Source: Malus domestica (taxonomy: Eukaryota > Streptophyta > Magnoliopsida > Rosales > Rosaceae). From it: DNA of 64,000 nucleotides. The DNA lies in the NCBI RefSeq assembly GCF_042453785.1, contig NC_091670.1, positions 620,001 through 684,000 of the forward strand. Reading direction: 5' to 3'. The notes below the pieces were generated by a model that saw only the letters and a program-made list of their open reading frames with translations, ran no database searches and had not been told where the DNA came from. Shown here in pieces: positions 48,399 through 61,404 of the stretch (its first letter is position 1; each line of letters opens with the position of its first letter). A program made the position numbers and the translations under genes.

Positions 48399-51300
48399 AT
48401 GGTGATTGGAACAAGGTCCAAGAATCAAGTGCTTATTCCTTACGACCTTGAACCAGAGAGAACTGCAAGGAAGTTAGCTCGAGAAAAATATTTAGCACAA
48501 GATTCCAACCTTGGTGATACTTTTCTTAAGGATTTGTTCCGTGATCCTGAGAGCAGCACATATATTTTCCAACCTTTGGCACCAGTTGCACACATGGCCC
48601 TAGCCTTACCTGCAGCAGGTCAACCTTTAAGGAATTCATTGGCAGCGAGAATCAATGCAGTGCCAAGGTGCATTATATATCCAGATGTGGAAGATGGGAC
48701 AACTTTTGAAATCAAACCTCACATCCTCAACATATTGCCATCCTTTCATGGGTTGCCAAACAGTGATCCCAATATGCATTTGGCTGATTTTATTGAGGCA
48801 TGTGACAACACCATAATCAGAAGTTTCTCTTCTGAAGCTATCAAGTTACGCTTGTTCCCGTTTTCTTTGAAGGACAAAGCCAAGGCGTGGCTGCATTATC
48901 TGCCTGCCAATAGCATTACAACATGGACAGAATTGCAAGAAAAATTTCTCAATAAGTTTTTTCCTTCTTCCAAGACGCTTGCACTCAAGAAAGAGATATT
49001 GGCTTTCGCTCAAAAACCAAACGAGTCTTTCCATGAAGCTTGGGAACGGTATAATGAGATGTACACAAAATGTCCTCATGCTGGGTTTGATTCTAACCTT
49101 CAAATGAACATATTTTATGATGGTCTCAATGCCACCACCAAGAGTCAAGTGAATGCATCTGCTGGAGGGTCGTTAATGTCAAAATCAGCAAGGGAAGCAT
49201 TTGAGTTATTTGATATGATGGCTTCTGAATCCCAACAATGGACAGAAGAACAAACACAAAAGAGGGGAGTTTTTGAGATTTCTCAGAGTTCTCCTAATGT
49301 TTCTGCTCAAATTGCTAAAATGGAAAAGAATTTTAATGCCAAGTTTGCTGCCTTAATGCAGGTCTCTTCCATGCCCAATGCCCAAGAAGCGTGCATCATT
49401 TGTAGTGAGACAACTCATGACATCACTCAATGCCCCAACAAGGATAGCTACCCTGAGCTTGTGCAAGAGCATGTGAATATGGTGAATAATTTCATTAGAC
49501 CCAGAAGTGACCCTTATTCCAATACATATAATCCTGGGTGGAAGAACCATCCCAATCTCAGTTGGGGTGGCAACCAACAGCCACGTCAATACCAACAGTC
49601 TTACCAATCAACTAGTGAGACTAAGAAACCATCTCTTGAAGACCAAATGTCACAGCTAGCTCAACATATGTCCGCTCTCTCTAATAGCACCAACAATTTT
49701 GTCCAATCAACACAAACTAGCATTCAGAATCTCACGGCATCAGTGGGGAATTTGGAGACTCAAGTTGGACAGCTTGCTACCATGTTTAATGAAAGAGAGA
49801 AAGGAAAGTTCCCGAGCCAATCTGAGCAAAATCCAAGAGGGATGGAGCATTGCAAAGTAATACGGACATTGAAAAGTGGCAAAAGCTATGACAACAGAGA
49901 AGTGGTGCACCGTGAAGCCGAAGTGGAAGAAGAAGAGTTTACTGAAAGTGCACCATTAGCTGCAAAGTCTCGGTCAGAGGCAATTTCTGAAGCAGGTATT
50001 CCAGATCCTAGTGCAAGTGACAAAGTGCAATCTCGACGCAACTCTGATTCAAACAAGGAAAAAGGCATTGGTAGTTTATTTGCACCTTCTGACAAGCCAC
50101 CATACAAGCCACCTTTGCCATTTCCACAAAGGCAGCAACAACGTTCCAAGGATCAACAATGCATTGAATTCATGAAGACGTTGGCTAAGGTTCAAATTAA
50201 TCTGCCTCTATTAGATGCTATTAAACAGATCTCATCATATGCCAAATTTCTGAAGGAGCTATGTTCTAAAAAGAAAAAGTTCTTGGAATATGAGAAGGTG
50301 ATATTAACTGAGCAATGCAGTGCTGTCCTCTTACATAAGCTACCACCCAAGAAGAAAGATCCGGGGAGTTTCACTATCTCTTGTACTATTGGTAGTCTTG
50401 ATTTTCATAAAGTATTGATTGATTTAGGAGCAAGTGTTAACCTTATGCCTTATTCTGTTTTTCAAAAATTAGGTGAAGGAGAACTCAAGCCCACATCTGT
50501 GAGTCTTCAATTGGCAGATAGGTCTGTGACCTATCCTTTGGGTATTCTGGAAGATGTGATTATTAAAGTGGATAAATTCTATCTTCCAGCTGATTTCATT
50601 GTACTTGACATGGAGGAAGACAAGGAAGTGCCTCTCATTTTAGGCAGACCGTTCATGGCCACCGCCAGGACACTTATTGATGTGGAAACAGGTACTTTAA
50701 CCTTAAGAGTGCAAGGAGAGTCAGTTGTATTCAAACTCTTTGAAGCTGTCAAGCGTCATTTCGAACCTGAAGAGTGTTTTCGTGTTGATGTTTTGGATGG
50801 GATTGTGCATGCAAACTTTGCCTCACGATCATCTAATGATGAGCTGTTAACTTGCCTCACCAACCATGATGCTACGTTATTTATGGAAGAAAATGTGGTG
50901 GACGTCATTGCTGCATTGGATAGTGCACCAATTCATAATCCAAGGTGGCGACATGTTTATGAAAGCCTTGGAGTGCCTAAGCAGCCTCTTTTTCCTTCAA
51001 GTGAGCAAGCTCCGAAGTTAGAACTCAAGCTACTTCCGAGCCACCTTAAGTATGCTCATCTCGGGGTGAACGAGACCTTGCCTGTTATTATTGTTGCTGA
51101 TCTTAATGACACGGAGGAAGACAAATTACTAAGAGTTCTTCGCAAGTATCAAGATGCTCTGGGGTGGACACTTGCTGACATAAAGGGCATTAGTCCAGCT
51201 TTGTGCATGCATAGGATTTTTATGGAGGCTGGGACTAAACCAACTGTTGAAACTCAAAGACGTCTAAATCCGATCATGAAGGAAGTTGTGAGAGTTGAGG

Positions 51301-52874
51301 TGATGAAGTTACTCGATGCAGGTATCATTTATCCAATCTCGGATAGCAAATGGGTGAGCCCGACTCAGGTGGTTCCAAAGAAAACTGGTATTACTGTGGT
51401 GAAGAATGATAACAACGAGCTTGTGCCTACAAGGATGACCACCGGATGGCGAATGTGTGTTGACTATAGAAAGCCCAATGACAGCACTAGAAAGGATCAT
51501 TTTCCGCTGCCATTCATTGATCAGATGCTCGAGAGACTAGCTGGTCATTCTTTCTATTGTTTCTTAGATGGTTATTCAGGGTACAACCAAATTCCAATTG
51601 CCCCTGAGGATCAAGAGAAGACAATGTTTACATGCCCTTTTGGTACATTTGCATACAGACGAATGCCATTTGGATTGTGCAATGCCCTTGCCACTTTCCA
51701 ACGATGCATGATGAGTATTTTTTCTGGAATGGTTGAAAATATTGTCGAGGTTTTTATGGATGACTTTTCTGCTTTTGGTAATTCTTTTGATATATGTTTG
51801 GATAACTTGTCTTTGGTTTTGGAAAGATGCAGGGAGACTAATCTTGTGTTAAATTGGGAGAAATGCCATTTTATGGTTAAGCATGGCATTGTGCTAGGAC
51901 ATCTAATTTCAAGCAAAGGAATAGAGGTCGACAAGGCAAAGATTGAGGTGATCGTCAAATTACCACCACCAACTTCTGTGAAGAATGTGAGATCTTTCTT
52001 GGGACATGCTGGTTTTTATCGAAGATTCATCAAGGATTTTTCCAAAATTAGTCGTCCTCTTTGTAATTTACTTGCTAAAGATGCTTGTTTTGATTTTAAT
52101 GCAGACTGTCATGATGCTTTCAACAAATTGAAGAATCTTCTCACATCAGCCCCAATTATAACAGCTCCAGATTGGACCCTTCATTTTGAGCTCATGTGCG
52201 ATGCTTCCGATTACGCTGTGGGTGCTGTTCTTGGTCAGCGACGTGACAAGCTCCCCCATGTTATATATTATGCCAGCCGCACTTTGAATGATGCTCAGCT
52301 GAATTATGCCACTACAGAAAAAGAATTACTTGCAGTGGTATTTGCTCTTGAAAAGTTTCGATCGTACTTAGTTGGTGCTAAAGTCATTGTGTATTCTGAT
52401 CATTCTGCTCTCAAGTACTTATTGTCTAAAAAAGAGGCCAAACCACGATTGCTTCGATGGGTCCTTCTCTTGCAAGAGTTTGATTTGGAGATTCTAGATA
52501 AAAAGGGACGTGAGAATGTTGTGGCGGATCATCTCTCGAGATTAGTAAATGCAAGCACTGATGAGGCAGATTCATTGCCCCTGCAAGAGAGCTTTCCAGA
52601 CGAGCAACTTCTAGCGGTTACTCATCAAGTACCATGGTATGCTGACATCGCAAATTATTTGGCATCTGGAGAAATACCATCAGAGTTCAGCTACCAACAA
52701 AGGAAGAAGTTCCTCTCCACTGTAAAACACTACTTTTGGGATGAGCCATACCTTTTCAAGCATTGCCAAGATCAAATCATTCGTCGGTGTGTCCCCTTAG
52801 AAGAACAAGAAAGCATTTTGAAGTTTGCTCACCACTATGCATGTGGTGGTCATTTTGGACCAAGAAGGACAGCG
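48399..52874 (+). CDS. Athila-type gag-protease-RT-RNase H, to frameshift in integrase
   Basis: One frame is open from 48399 to 53012, but the true reading runs only to about 52874. Gag: retrotrans_gag fold at about residues 120-260 ([20 protein letters not shown]), zinc knuckle [14 protein letters not shown] (CX2CX4HX4C, about 332-345). Protease near 675: [15 protein letters not shown], with DLGA rather than the common D(S/T)GA, as in many plant Athila/Tat elements. Reverse transcriptase about 1010-1190, catalytic FMDD at about 1119-1122. RNase H about 1260-1390 ([40 protein letters not shown]). Integrase zinc-binding region starts near 1450 ([12 protein letters not shown]). Past about 52874 this frame is out of register. 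Expression as a retrotransposon polyprotein is assumed. Confidence 0.9.
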
Positions 52875-53923
52875 CCAAGATCTTACAGAGTGGTTTCTTT
52901 TGGCCATCTTTATTCAAAGATGCATACCTATGCTGCCAGGCTTGTGATAAGTGTCAAAGAGTTAGAAATCTTTCTCAAAGAAATGAGATGCCCCAACAAA
53001 GTATTTTGGTGATTGAATTATTTGATGTTTGGGGTATAGACTTCATGGGACCATTCCCTTCTTCACATGGCAATCTTTACATCTTGGTGGCGGTTGATTA
53101 TGTCTCTAAGTGGGTGGAGGCAATAGCTTCTCCAACATGCAAAAGTTCTGTGGTGTTCGGTTTCTTGCAGAATACTATTTTTTCCCGATTTGGAGTACCT
53201 CGTGCTATCATCAGTGACGAAGGTACGCACTTCTTAAATCGCACCATGGCTTCCCTTTGTGCCAAGTATCATATTCACCATCGCATAGCCACTCCATACC
53301 ATCCACAGACATCTGGACAAGTTGAAGTATCTAATCGGGAGCTCAAGAGGATTCTTGAGAAAACTGTCAGTTCATCTCGAAAGGATTGGAGTTTAAAGCT
53401 TACTGATGCTTTGTGGGCATATAGGACAGCTTATAAGACACCAATTGGGATGTCTCCTTTTCGTTTGGTGTATGGGAAAGCTTGCCATCTGCTTATGGAA
53501 CTTGAGCACAAGGCATATTGGGCAATTAAGCACCTCAATTTTGACTACCAAGCAGCGGGAGAGAAGCGGAAGCTGCAGTTGAATGAACTGGAAGAAATAA
53601 GGAATGATGCTTATGAGAATGCAAAGATTTACAAGGAGAAGACCAAGAAATTTCATGATGCTCACATCCTTCGTAAAGAGTTTCAACCGGGTCAGAAGGT
53701 TTTGCTTTTTAATTCAAGATTGAAACTATTCCCAGGAAAGCTAAAATCACGTTGGAATGGTCCATATCGTGTTGTACAGGTCCATCTTCATGGGGCTGTG
53801 GATATCCAAAACATGCAAACTGGTTTTGTCTTCAAAGTTAATGGGCATCGCTTGAAGTTATACAAGGAGTCTTCATATGATCTTGCTAAGGATTCCATCA
53901 CTTTGAAGGAACCTGTTATTTGA
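52875..53923 (+). pseudogene. Athila-type integrase core, separated by a frameshift
   Basis: The reading continues in another frame from about 52875 to the stop at 53923 (an ORF formally opens at 52763, but its first ~37 codons are out of register). It contains the rest of the zinc-binding motif ([10 protein letters not shown]) and the catalytic triad: Asp in WGIDFMGPF, Asp in [10 protein letters not shown] and Glu in [10 protein letters not shown], with 58 and 35 residues between, the normal DD35E spacing. The C-terminal domain ends near [18 protein letters not shown]. The break is a one-base difference at about 52872-52876. With this break the element should not make a full polyprotein unless frameshifting occurs. 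Confidence 0.85.
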
Positions 53924-55748
53924 ATCAAGCTGCCAACAGAATGTCTAGCTCTAGACAGTAACTAAAGCGCTTCTTGGGAGGCAACCCAAGTTTTCTATCT
54001 TTCATCTTTAGTTTGAATAATTTTAAATGTTCTTGTTCTGTTTTTCTCTTGTTTTCTGGTTTGTGTGTTTAAATCCTACTTTTGCTCCCTTATGCAGGTA
54101 ATGATTTTGCAGTCTCTACCACAACTTCTTGCAAAGTTTCTTAATCCCACAGGGTACTCACACATTTGCTCTCCTCGCCTACACAAATTGGTGTGTTCTT
54201 TCCTTTTCTTTATGTGTCTTTATTTCATTTTGTATTTCTTTCCTTCCATTTTTATGTCTTATTGTTCAAAATTCATTTCATTATCATTGGGGACAATGCT
54301 ATAATTAAGTTTGGGGGTGGAAATATATTTCGTTAGTTTATTTCTTTTTCAAAAAAAAATAATAATAATAATAATTAAAAATAAAAAAAAAAGTTTTTGC
54401 ATTTTTATTGTTGTTTGTAGCTACTTCTCAATTCAATGATGAGATTTGATTTTAATTTCCTTCTTACTTTCAAGAAGTCTAAGTTCTTTTCGTTGTCTTT
54501 GTGTTAACTGTGATTTCCAGAAATCAACTTGAAAAATAAATGTGCCTAGTCTTGTCAATGTGAAACTTGAGCATGATTTAGCGTTTCATATGTGAATCAT
54601 GTGAGATTATGTAAACCTTGTGAGTTTTTGAGCCTATACATGATTGAACCATTATACATCAATCTCATTCCTTCTTGTGCGTATGATCTCACTGTACATG
54701 TATCTCTAGAACTTGCTTTATACTACTCGATTCATTAATCAATTCATGTAATAACTTGGAAGTGATATAGGCCATTTTTGGATCGTTTGAGCCTTTCATG
54801 CCTACCTTATATGCTATGTTTATCCGTAGTAGCCCATTGAGCCTTTAACTAAGCCATTTCTTTGTTAGCCACATCTCTTTACCTTGCTCCAATATTGGAG
54901 TTGAGCCCATACACAAAAATCGATTCCTTATTGTTTTGAGAAAGTATTACATGGGTTGTGCTCTTGGGGGTTTCATTTATGTAGAAAGATGGATGGAGCA
55001 TGTGTATTACAATGAAATGTGAATTTGATGGGTGATGTAGCTTTTGCAAAATTGTTTCAAAAAAAAAAAAAAAAAAAAAAAAACGAAATATAAGAAAATT
55101 GGAGAAATGTTGATTAGTTGAAAATGTATCGATAGAGTATAAATTTCCTTTTGAAGTTAAATTTGGGGAGTAACAGGTGCTCGAGGTTTTATTATTTTGC
55201 TTTCAATTTGAGGTGGTGTGATATTGAGGTGTTGGAAAACTACCAAAGTGTACTTTCTCAAAACTTTTGATTTCCATATCCTTTCTTTCATTAGCCTATC
55301 ACCTTTAGCCCCATTACAACCGTAATAAAGTCCTATTGATCCAAAGTATTACTTAAATATTGATAAGCGAGTTAGGTGGACAAGCAAGCATATGGCGGCA
55401 TGTACAATGAGATCATTTGAGTGAAACACATTAACCAAAACTTATGAGTGAATGAGCGTATGTCTTGTGAGAAACTCACATGTTTGCATATGATGATTTA
55501 AAGGAGTTTGGAATTGCATTGACATGACTAGCTCACACATGGCTTTTCAACGTTTTGTTTGAAGGAATTTTGGTTAACTATTGGATGATGTTTTGAGCTC
55601 TTGTTACTTACTTCTTGGTTGTTTGTTTCATGATTAGCACTTATCTCTAAAATCGAGTTTGAGAAGTTGGCTACCAAGTTGTTGAATCTAGTTTTAGTTG
55701 AGTGGTTTTGTTTTGTGTTTTGTTTTGCTAGAGGACTAGCAAAAATGC
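53924..55748 (+). other. Non-coding region between pol and 3' LTR
   Basis: About 1.8 kb with no long ORF. This is where some Athila elements carry an env-like gene; none is detectable here. A polypurine-like phrase AAGTTTGGGGGTGG occurs at about 54307, identical in its core to the real tract at 55749. A run of about 30 A is at 55052-55083 and an (AAT)n tract at 54357-54378. Confidence 0.6.
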
Positions 55749-55760
55749 AAGTTTGGGGGT
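55749..55760 (+). promoter_or_regulatory. Polypurine tract of the Athila-type element
   Basis: AAGTTTGGGGGT lies three bases before the 3' LTR start. Confidence 0.7.
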
Positions 55761-55763
55761 ATT

Positions 55764-57267
55764 TGATCACTCATATATTTCATGCAATTATACCATCCAT
55801 TTCTAAAGTTTTTGTGATGTTTTTGTGTTAAAATTGTGGCATTTTACCTTACCTTATGTTAATGTGCAGTTAATGTTGTTTTAGGACAAAAATTGGCAAA
55901 AAGAAATAGAATAAAGAAAGAAGTGGAAGGCACACTGGCAGAAAGAATAAAAACATAAAATGGAGAGAAGAAAGCAGTGGAGGACACACGGGACAGTGGG
56001 AGAGACTGACGGGGATAACAGAAAGAAAAGAAGAATAAGGAGTGGAGAGGCAAGTGCGGTAGGTACAACAGAAAAATAAATAAATAAAAGAATAAAGGAA
56101 GGTCAGAAACAGAGGAGACAGGGAAGGCAGTAGGTGTGGAAATAAGAAAAGGGAGTGCACTGACAGACGGAAAAAGAATAAAAAAAAGGAGGGGGACAGA
56201 CTGCAAGGTGGAGAGGAAGGCACGGGTTGGAAGGCAGACGAGAGAGAGAGAGGACTGCGCAGAAGCGAGGCGCAGAAGCACGGGAGTGACCAGACGCATG
56301 GCAGGGAACCAGCGAATGAAAAAAAAAAGAAACTGAAGAAGTCAGAGCACAGAAACTGACGGGAGCAGAAGAGGAACAAAAAACGGGTGTTTTCTTTCTT
56401 GTTATTTTCTATGGATAATTTCTTATGTATGAACATAATTATGTGTAACTAATTTATTATGCTAGAGTGAGGCCATGAGCCGCAACATGAATATGTAGAT
56501 TTATTTTTTTAATTGCTTAAGTGTTGTTACATGCTTGCTTTGATATTTTCAATCACTGAATTAAACTATCTATGTACCTTGATGCTTGATCACCATTAGG
56601 ATGCTTAGAAAAGTTATCGGATGCAATTTTGAACGAATGTCACGTTAAAATTGGTTGTGCTTCTTGTGATTGAGAATTATACTCTCCTAAGGTAAATATC
56701 ATGCTCTTAGGGATTATATGGTTTAACAAAAGGATTTTCACCAAGATTAAGGAATCACTCATGTTTATATTTAATCCAAATGTCATGGATAAGTTGCATG
56801 TAGTGGTATGCGTTTTAGCTTGAATGTCACAAGTAAAACATACACAAGGAAAATCCAACCTTCAAAGCATGTGTGTTTTCAATTATTTAAGCAATTGGAA
56901 TAGCTACGTAGGAGTGTTGTTGGTAAAGGTTGAACTCTAGCATATTGTCAATCTATTTTTCTTCACTCATTTATTTTATCTTGAATTTCCTTATTTGTTT
57001 GTTTTGTTTAAGTTGAATCATTATTCCTAAAAACCAATTCCCATTTTAGATATTTGTTTAAGTCACATCCAGTAATATTTAGTTTTGTCAAATTAGTGTA
57101 ATTCTTAAGTTTAAATAAGTTAAATACACAAAAACTCGTAAATTGTTTATATCAGTCCCTGAGGAGATCGACCTTGCTTGAGCCATTCTATACTACAAAC
57201 ACTTGTTCTCTTGCAAGAATTTTCTACGATTTAACCCTTTGTTTTACAAGTGGTAAAATCGCTATCA
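55764..57267 (+). repeat. 3' LTR of the Athila-type element
   Basis: 1504 bp and nearly identical to the 5' LTR. Differences seen include an A for T near 55907, CA for TG near 56197, one A fewer in an A-run near 56381, C for A near 56966 and A for G near 57071. Confidence 0.92.
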
Positions 57268-57541
57268 CAGGTCCACCGTAGAAAGCCATCTTCTGTCAAG
57301 TTTTAGAAGCTATGCTACCTTTCCGTGTGTTGTAGTATCGAATATCCTTAGTAAACCCGATTTATATTTCATTCTCCAAGACTTCAACCCCTGTAAAACA
57401 CAAAGAAAAGTTGTTGCAAGAAGACCAACCTTGCTTGACAAGGTTGTAATCTTGCCCGAGTCTCTTTTGTTTGTACTTACATAAAGTAGATCTGTTGTTT
57501 ATGCATCTTTCATTGGATCCTATATCATTTTCGACTGTTTT
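57268..57541 (+). mobile_element. Right part of the older LTR-like repeat
   Basis: It starts with the second CAGGT copy and continues CCACCGTAGAAAGCCATC. It would rejoin the sequence ending at 46377. A U5-like stretch runs to 57541, where the gag-only element's LTR begins. Confidence 0.35.
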
Positions 57542-58919
57542 TGTTGAGCAAAATTGTACACAAAATGTAAATAAATAATTCACTCGACACAATTTCACCC
57601 TCATTCAATTTTCCGAATAGGGTTTTATTAGTTTGAGTTCTACTCATTCTAGACTATGCGTCTATTAATTACAATCCGTCATTAAAAAGGAAAAACCCTT
57701 TGATTCCAATATGAATAAATCGTAACTTGGGGATTTGGGTGTTTATTTGATCTTGCCCAACACCTAGGTCGAGCCTTAGATTGCCTACTTACCCTCGTTG
57801 AGGGATCAAGTCACTCGTAGTTCCTTTGCTTTGGTATGTGGATTTTTAGTGAGTGAATGACCCACTAAAAAGGATTTGGTGTTTGGTTTATTTGGGTGAA
57901 TTTGGTTGAATGAACCAAGGATTCAGTTTTGTGTTCTAGAATATGGTACTAGATTGCCTACGTATCCTTGGTGGAATTAAACCAGCATAGTTCACAATGT
58001 ATTTAGTACCTTCAGTGAGTGGATGATTCACTAAAGAACAATTTGTATTTTTGTGTTCTTTGCATTTGATGCCTTATGTAGTTTCAGCTCGTGCAGGCTA
58101 GGAGCATTTGATGCCTTGTGTAATTTCAGCTCGTGCAGGCAAAGATTTTAAGTCATTGGAGCTTTTGATGCCTTGTGCAGTTTTAGCTCATGCGGGCGAG
58201 GACTTTGAGCCATTTGAGCATCTTGGAGTCCTCGGGGTTTGTCTTCTGCTGTTGTTGGTGCTGCGATGAGAGAAGCGAAGAAGTCGTCTTATGGTTTTGC
58301 TCCATTTTTGCCGAGAAAAGAGAGGGAACCAAAGTCCCTATAAGTTTTGATGAGGAAGGAGTTTGATTCCCTTAGGCCCTAACTTTTGCTGGAAATCGGT
58401 GGAAGCCTCACCATTTTCTTTGCTTTGGGGAGTGGGAAAGCAAAGCTCCTCCATTCTTTTCTCCAAAAGCTGAAACACAATGACAAAGGAACCATTAAAA
58501 AAAACAATAAACTTACCTTGTTTTTTTTTATATATATCCTTGTCTTGTATCCCTTATGCTTGCTTTTCTCTTCTATTTTTTTTGTCTTGTCTCCCTTGTT
58601 GTGTGCTCTTCTCTCTTGTCCTCTTTCTCTCGATTTCTCCTTTTTGCTTTTGCAGTCAATCTCCTTTTTTATAGACTTAGGGTGATAAGAAGAGGTGAGA
58701 AAGTGGGTAGTTTTTCATCAACTCCCTTTTGAACGTTGGAGGAAATGGGCAACTCCTCACACGTTCCAGCAACATCTTTAATTTTTCAGATTTAATTCTT
58801 TTTTTTATTTGTTTAAAAAAATTAATGGTGTAGATTTTCTTGGTTAATCTTCACCATGGATTTTAATTGCTACCATCATCTCCACTTTCCCTGAATTGAG
58901 GAACCATTTTTTTACCCCA
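57542..58919 (-). repeat. 3' LTR of the gag-only element
   Basis: 1378 bp. It contains three imperfect copies of a ~50-bp unit with TTTGATGCCTTGTG and AGTTTTAGCTCATGCGGGCG at about 58066-58220, and two copies of the GATTGCCTACGTA motif. Confidence 0.85.
58066..58220. repeat. ~50-bp tandem unit x3 in LTR
   Basis: TTGATGCCTTATGTAGTTTC, TTGATGCCTTGTGTAATTTC and TTGATGCCTTGTGCAGTTTT each begin a unit followed by AGCTC(G/A)TGC(A/G)GGC. The other LTR carries the same array at about 61950-62100. Confidence 0.8.
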
Positions 58920-59519
58920 ATAGATTGCCCCCTTAAGCATCATGTATGAATTTTTTTTTGCATGCATGAGGCTTGATAATTTTTGTGAGCTTGGACTTAT
59001 GATTGCATCTTTGTTTTGCAGTTTGAATCAGCACATACATTTGTTTGGTGAGCATGATTTTGATAGGAGGGAAGTACATTTTCTAACGACCAAACGTATG
59101 ACCGATTTCTTCCGTTAGATTCTATTAGGCTTGTTGTCCACCTTAGGCTTTTCTAGCTATGAAGGCTTGAGTGCCACTCCTTTTGCAATTTGATCTCACC
59201 ATGAATGAGATATATTTTCACATTCTTCCGAAGTTGTCCAGCGATTTACCTGCAATAAATTTGGTGGGAAGAATATATTTTTGGTGATTTTATGGCTGCA
59301 TCCAACTTTTTAGATTAGATTGCCTACGTACCCCATAAAAGGATCAAGCCAAACATAGTTTATCCCTTAGTTTTCAAGGTTTTATTTTTATGTTTTTATA
59401 GCCGCACCTAGCTTCAATGAGAGACTGCCTACGTACCCTTTTTTAGGGATCAAGCCATTAGTAGTTCAGAGTGAGAATTTTTTTTTATACCACCTTATTA
59501 GGATTTACGTCTAAAGAGC

Positions 59520-61306
59520 TTACTCTCCTTCTATTCCTTTGTTGATCTCTTCAATTTCTGACCACGCTCGAGACCCAAAACACTTTTGGGCAATTTGCTT
59601 TCCAACATTGCACGTCATCGAGACTAGCTCATCAAATGTTTGAGGCTCTGCAATAGCAACAAAAGTTCTGATCTCGAGTACGAGCTTATGTGAGCATACT
59701 TGTACTGCCGTCACCTCGGTCAATTTCTCTGTGCATTGCAATTTTAGGCATCTCCATCTTGTGATGAAATCATTTATGCTTTCGTCATGCCTTTGCATGA
59801 CATTAGCTAAATCCACTATTGAGATTTTTCTTTTGGAGCTGACGAAGTGTGCAAGAAATGACTTTTGCATGTCGTCCCATGTATGGATAGAACATGGAGG
59901 CAATTACGTGTACCAAGTGAAAGCTGGTCCTTTTAGTGATTGCACAAATTGCCTTATTAGCAAGGCGTCAGATTGTGATGTCTCTCCACAGGCTAAATAG
60001 AAATGAGCTAGATGTTCTTGTGGGGTGCCATTTATGCCATCAAATTTTTTGAAGCTTGGTCTTTGATAACTATTTAGGTATGGCATTGCGTCGTAGTGTG
60101 CGGGGTATGGTCTTTGGTACCCTAAAATTGGTGGAGTTAAGGACATATGGAATTTACGAATGTTCTCATCAAATATTTCCTTGATTTCTTGTTGTGTGAT
60201 TTGACCTGAGGAACCTTCTTTTTTTGTCTCACTACCACCAACAATGTTAGCATTAACGGCTAGTTGTGCAGTTAATGCTGCAATTTCGGTGTCTTTTTCA
60301 GCTAGCTTCCTTTGCATTTCTTGAAGCTGCTCTTCTAGACTTGATGTGCCAATTACCATGACTGACATAGACTCTACATCTTCATTTTTTCTCTTTAACC
60401 ATTTGGGGATGTTGTTCAAGGCAAATGTCTTGGAACGAGATTGATGTAGTCTTGCTTGAGCCTTTGATTGTTTAATATGACCAATACATGGTCGTGACTT
60501 GGCTTGGAGATCGGGGAATGCCCCCTGTGATTTCGAGCTAATGTGAAGCCCCATGACTTGGTTTTTAAACTTGACTTGAGATTTTGGATATGCCCTCTGT
60601 AACATGTAGGCTTGAACTCTCATTGCCTCATTGTCGTGTATTTTCGGATTCATCTTCTTGGACTTGACACAACTTGTCACATTGGAATGCCCCCATAGGC
60701 GGTGTATGTTAGCAACCTTGACTTTACCTTCAATGTACCAGACTTGTGATTTGATATTTGAGATGGTATTGTCTTTCTTGGCAGGTTGTATACGCCTTGT
60801 GGTATTTTTTCTTGAAACTTTCTTTTCTTTTTTAAAAGAAACCACTCTTATAGGCTCCGCAGTGATTAATGTGATTGGAATTGAGCCAATCATGATTTTA
60901 GTTGTGGTGCAAGCTTTATCAGCTGTAAGTGCATTAGTCTTGATGACTCTGTGCTTTTTGGTCTTCACAGCTTTGGTTGATGCAAGTGGAACCTTAGCAA
61001 CTATGTTTGGGATACCTTCAGTAGCTTCCACGGCATCATCTTTTCTTCTTTTCTTCCTAAGAACTTTAGCAACTCGTTTCTTCGCATTTTTGGTGGTGTT
61101 CTTAGATGGAGTCCTCTTCTACACGGTCTTTGCGACTTTGCAGTTGCCTTGTTGGCTTCGACTCCAGGATTTGGCTTTTGGATATTGAGTGAAGCTAGTG
61201 CTTGATCAATGATGAATGACATTTGATAACCAGCACGCCTTACACGTCTTGCCTTGGCATGAGTTGTCGGAAGCTCATGGTAGTAAACAATAACTTGTGG
61301 TGCCAT
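59520..61306 (-). pseudogene. Broken gag of the gag-only element
   Basis: Reading begins around 61306 (MAPQVIVYYHELPTTHAKAR) and passes a frameshift/stop near 61110-61130. It continues through a Lys-rich, poorly conserved region to a coiled coil (EEQLQEMQRKLAEKDTEIAA) and then the gag core: RPSFKKFDGINGTPQEHLAH, LLIRQFVQSLKGPAFTWYT. A TAA stop at about 59903-59905 interrupts the core. After it the core resumes with SIHTWDDMQKSFLAHFVSSK and ITRWRCLKLQC to 59520. The core matches retrotrans_gag of plant Tat/Ogre-like Gypsy elements. With two breaks it cannot make a whole Gag, so mobilisation would need help in trans. Confidence 0.8.
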
Positions 61307-61404
61307 CTCATTTACTGTGAGAAAATAAGTAGCACATAAGACTTCATTTATTCATAGTTAGAGATGAAAAGGTGAATGGGTCCCACTGGACGTGCCAAAA
61401 ATCA

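Larger units (their letters stand above)
46378..57267 (+). mobile_element. Nearly intact Athila-type Ty3/Gypsy retrotransposon (10.9 kb)
   Basis: Two LTRs (46378-47882 and 55764-57267) begin TGATCACTCA and end GCTATCA. Both flanks read CAGGT (46373-46377; 57268-57272), a perfect 5-bp duplication. Comparing the LTRs by eye I count about seven substitutions and one 1-base indel over 1.5 kb, so insertion was recent. Order: 5' LTR, primer site, gag-protease-RT-RNase H-integrase, ~1.8 kb non-coding, polypurine tract, 3' LTR. There is no chromodomain. The RT wording ([35 protein letters not shown]) and the long region after integrase point to the Athila lineage. A single frameshift disrupts pol. 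Confidence 0.93.

Noticed and set aside
59731-61188. Plus-strand ORFs within the gag-only element
   Set aside because: They oppose the gag reading frame, which has recognisable gag motifs; treated as shadows.
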